Part shown: piece after piece, positions 62,847-64,000 of the stretch
How positions within the stretch are numbered: the first letter of the stretch is position 1
How the letters are laid out: every line of letters begins with the position of its first letter
Source of the DNA: Salinispora cortesiana
Lineage (GTDB): Bacteria > Actinomycetota > Actinomycetes > Mycobacteriales > Micromonosporaceae
NCBI RefSeq assembly: GCF_000484695.1
Contig: NZ_AXVR01000011.1
Location: 1-64,000 of the forward strand
Length of the DNA: 64,000 nt
Direction: 5' to 3'
Made by a program: the position numbers and the translations under genes
Notes under the pieces: model-generated
Told to the model about the DNA's origin: nothing
Databases searched by the model: none
The model's input: the letters and a program-made list of their open reading frames with translations, nothing else

Positions 62847-64000
62847 GTGCGCTCCGGTGACCTGCTGCGCCAGCTGGACCAGCGGCTGTTACCCCATCTT
62901 GTGGGCACGGCGAACCGGCTGGCCCAGGGCCCTGCCCAACCTGGGGTCCTCCTCGCGGCTGTGTTGCTCTCCTGCCTTGCGGTGACGGTCACCGCGGTGT
63001 GGGGGATCGGTGCTCCGCAGGGCGGTGCCCCCACCGCGGACGAGATGACCCGGGTCGGGGTGGCCGCCGGGGAGTCAATTCCCGGCTATCTGCAGGACGC
63101 CACGGACGACCTGGAAGCTCTTCCGACGGCGTCCCCGTCTCCGGAGGACGACACCTTTGCGCTGGTCTCGCTGTCGACATACCTGACGCCCCATCAGGCC
63201 GCCAACGTCTTCGGCAACGTGCCGGTCGCCGCTGTCATCGGTCGGGTGCCGCTACCGGAGCGGCAGACCGAGGTTGTCCGGATCGACGTGCCGGACCTGC
63301 CGGGTGACGTGATCACCGCCATGGCCGATCTGGCGACTCGTAAGGAACGGGAGGCGGGAGACTACCGGGCTCAGGCCGCCGCGGTCAGTGACGGGAGACC
63401 AGAGCAGCGCGAGCAGAGCGCGCTGTATCTCAGCGCGGCGCAGATGGCGGAGGCCGAAGCCAAGGCATACCGCGGCGGGTGCGCCTGTGTCTACGCGGCG
63501 GTGGTTCGCGCAGAGCCGGTCGAGCTGCGCCAGGTGGCGTCCCAACCGGATGTGCGGGTCGTTGACCCGGCGCCGGAGGTGCACCGGCTGGACCGCGCCG
63601 TCTTCACCCCGCCCCTGCCTGAGCAGGAGGTGGTCGCGCACCCCTTTACGGACTCTGATCTGACCACGCCCGATCCGGTGGCCCCCGATCCGGTGGCCCC
63701 CGATCCGGTGGCCCCCGATCCGGTGGTCCCGGATCCGGCTGCTCCTGACCCGGTTGTTCCTGACCCGGTTGTTCCCGATCCGGTGGTCCCGGATCCGGTC
63801 ACCACTTCCACGCCGGCCACCCCCACCCCGGCGGTCTCGGATCCGGCCGTCTCCACCCCGGACCCCGAACCGGCCACCCCCAGCCCGCCGCCGCCGACGG
63901 AGGAGTCCGACCCCGCCCCGGTCCCGGAGGTGCGGAAGTCCCCATCGATTTCATCAAGCTTCAGCTACCCGGCCGAGGCGCCAACCACGCCGGTCACCTC
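62847..64000 (+). CDS. Membrane-anchored protein with PDPV repeats (C-terminus cut by window end)
   Basis: An ORF of at least 384 codons runs off the window. GTG 62847 has GAGGGG 10 nt upstream. A short cytosolic start (MRSGDLLRQLDQRLLPHLVG) is followed by one helix (about 33-55, VLLAAVLLSCLAVTVTAVWG). An extracytoplasmic domain of about 200 residues follows, and then a Pro/Asp-rich repeat tail beginning at about residue 275. It probably spans the cell wall. The domain contains CACVY and EVVRIDVPDLPGDVITAMAD, which I do not recognise. No function can be assigned. Confidence 0.7.
   Translation, partial: MRSGDLLRQLDQRLLPHLVGTANRLAQGPAQPGVLLAAVLLSCLAVTVTAVWGIGAPQGGAPTADEMTRVGVAAGESIPGYLQDATDDLEALPTASPSPEDDTFALVSLSTYLTPHQAANVFGNVPVAAVIGRVPLPERQTEVVRIDVPDLPGDVITAMADLATRKEREAGDYRAQAAAVSDGRPEQREQSALYLSAAQMAEAEAKAYRGGCACVYAAVVRAEPVELRQVASQPDVRVVDPAPEVHRLDRAVFTPPLPEQEVVAHPFTDSDLTTPDPVAPDPVAPDPVAPDPVVPDPAAPDPVVPDPVVPDPVVPDPVTTSTPATPTPAVSDPAVSTPDPEPATPSPPPPTEESDPAPVPEVRKSPSISSSFSYPAEAPTTPVT
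63669..63803 (+). repeat. Nine 15-bp units encoding PDPV-type pentapeptides
   Basis: Nine in-frame 15-bp units encode PDPVA (three times), PDPVV, PDPAA, PDPVV (three times) and PDPVT. The first three units are almost identical at DNA level; later ones vary at third positions. Such arrays change length by slippage and often form stiff wall-spanning stalks. Confidence 0.85.

Noticed and set aside
63669..63803. A CRISPR-like array
   Set aside because: The 15-bp units have no spacers and lie in frame within a gene, encoding PDPV pentapeptides.

Overview
The window is high-GC actinobacterial DNA, very probably from Micromonosporaceae (a Salinispora- or Micromonospora-like organism). The reasons are the codon use, frequent GTG starts, dense 4-bp ATGA/GTGA gene overlaps, a division cluster with SepF, YggT and DivIVA downstream of ftsZ and no ftsA, MurT/GatD amidation genes, an ImuA-ImuB-DnaE2 mutasome, and a glycosylated-carotenoid gene set resembling the sioxanthin genes of Salinispora. 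No rRNA, tRNA, CRISPR array, insertion sequence or prophage was seen. This is chromosomal core and near-core sequence.

Layout. (1) 1-7.6 kb: a 59-bp tandem repeat, a threonine aldolase, endonuclease IV, a PASTA-domain Ser/Thr kinase of PknL type divergent from an Rv2175c-like DNA-binding protein, a polyprenyl diphosphate synthase, MTHFR and a CDP-alcohol phosphatidyltransferase. The order resembles the pknL neighbourhood of mycobacteria. (2) 7.7-13.1 kb, minus strand: a six-gene operon (YbaK-type deacylase, CrtA-like monooxygenase, GNAT, CruF-type hydratase, family 2 glycosyltransferase, CrtI/CrtD-type desaturase) for finishing and glycosylating an acyclic carotenoid end. (3) 13.3-24.1 kb, plus strand: a mutagenic repair block behind a near-consensus LexA box (HEPN protein, ImuA-like, ImuB, DnaE2), then a 59-aa protein, a methyltransferase, a phosphodiesterase, DinB and a DUF3040 protein. 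(4) 24.2-29.0 kb, minus strand: MoxR ATPase, DUF58 protein and TgpA-like transglutaminase. (5) 29.3-34.9 kb, plus strand: a complete Mrp cation/proton antiporter operon with A and B fused. (6) 35-38 kb: leuS behind a ribosome-mediated leucine attenuator with a leaderless 12-codon leader peptide containing Leu-Leu-Leu. (7) 38.1-40.9 kb, minus strand: a VTT-family membrane protein, GatD and MurT, divergent from (8) 41.2-59.1 kb, the dcw cluster: mraZ, rsmH, ftsL, ftsI, murE, murF, mraY, ftsW, murG, murC, ftsQ, ftsZ, yggS, sepF, yggT, divIVA. murD is missing from its usual place between mraY and ftsW. (9) 59.2-64 kb: a small membrane protein, a DUF167 protein, a DksA/TraR-type zinc-finger protein, lspA, an RluD-type pseudouridine synthase, and a membrane-anchored PDPV-repeat protein cut by the window end.

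How it fits together. Regions 7-8 make lipid II, amidate its stem peptide (MurT/GatD), polymerise it at the septum (FtsW/FtsI with FtsQ/FtsL) and position growth (FtsZ, SepF, DivIVA); PknL may sense peptidoglycan through its PASTA repeats. The most interesting regulatory DNA is the leucine attenuator before leuS, two opposed 10-bp-phased arrays of GTGGAG between murT and mraZ, a perfect 17-bp palindrome over the ftsZ -10 region, the LexA box of the mutasome block, and a strong hairpin holding the ftsW start codon where murD is absent. All boundaries and functions were read by eye; no database search was run.
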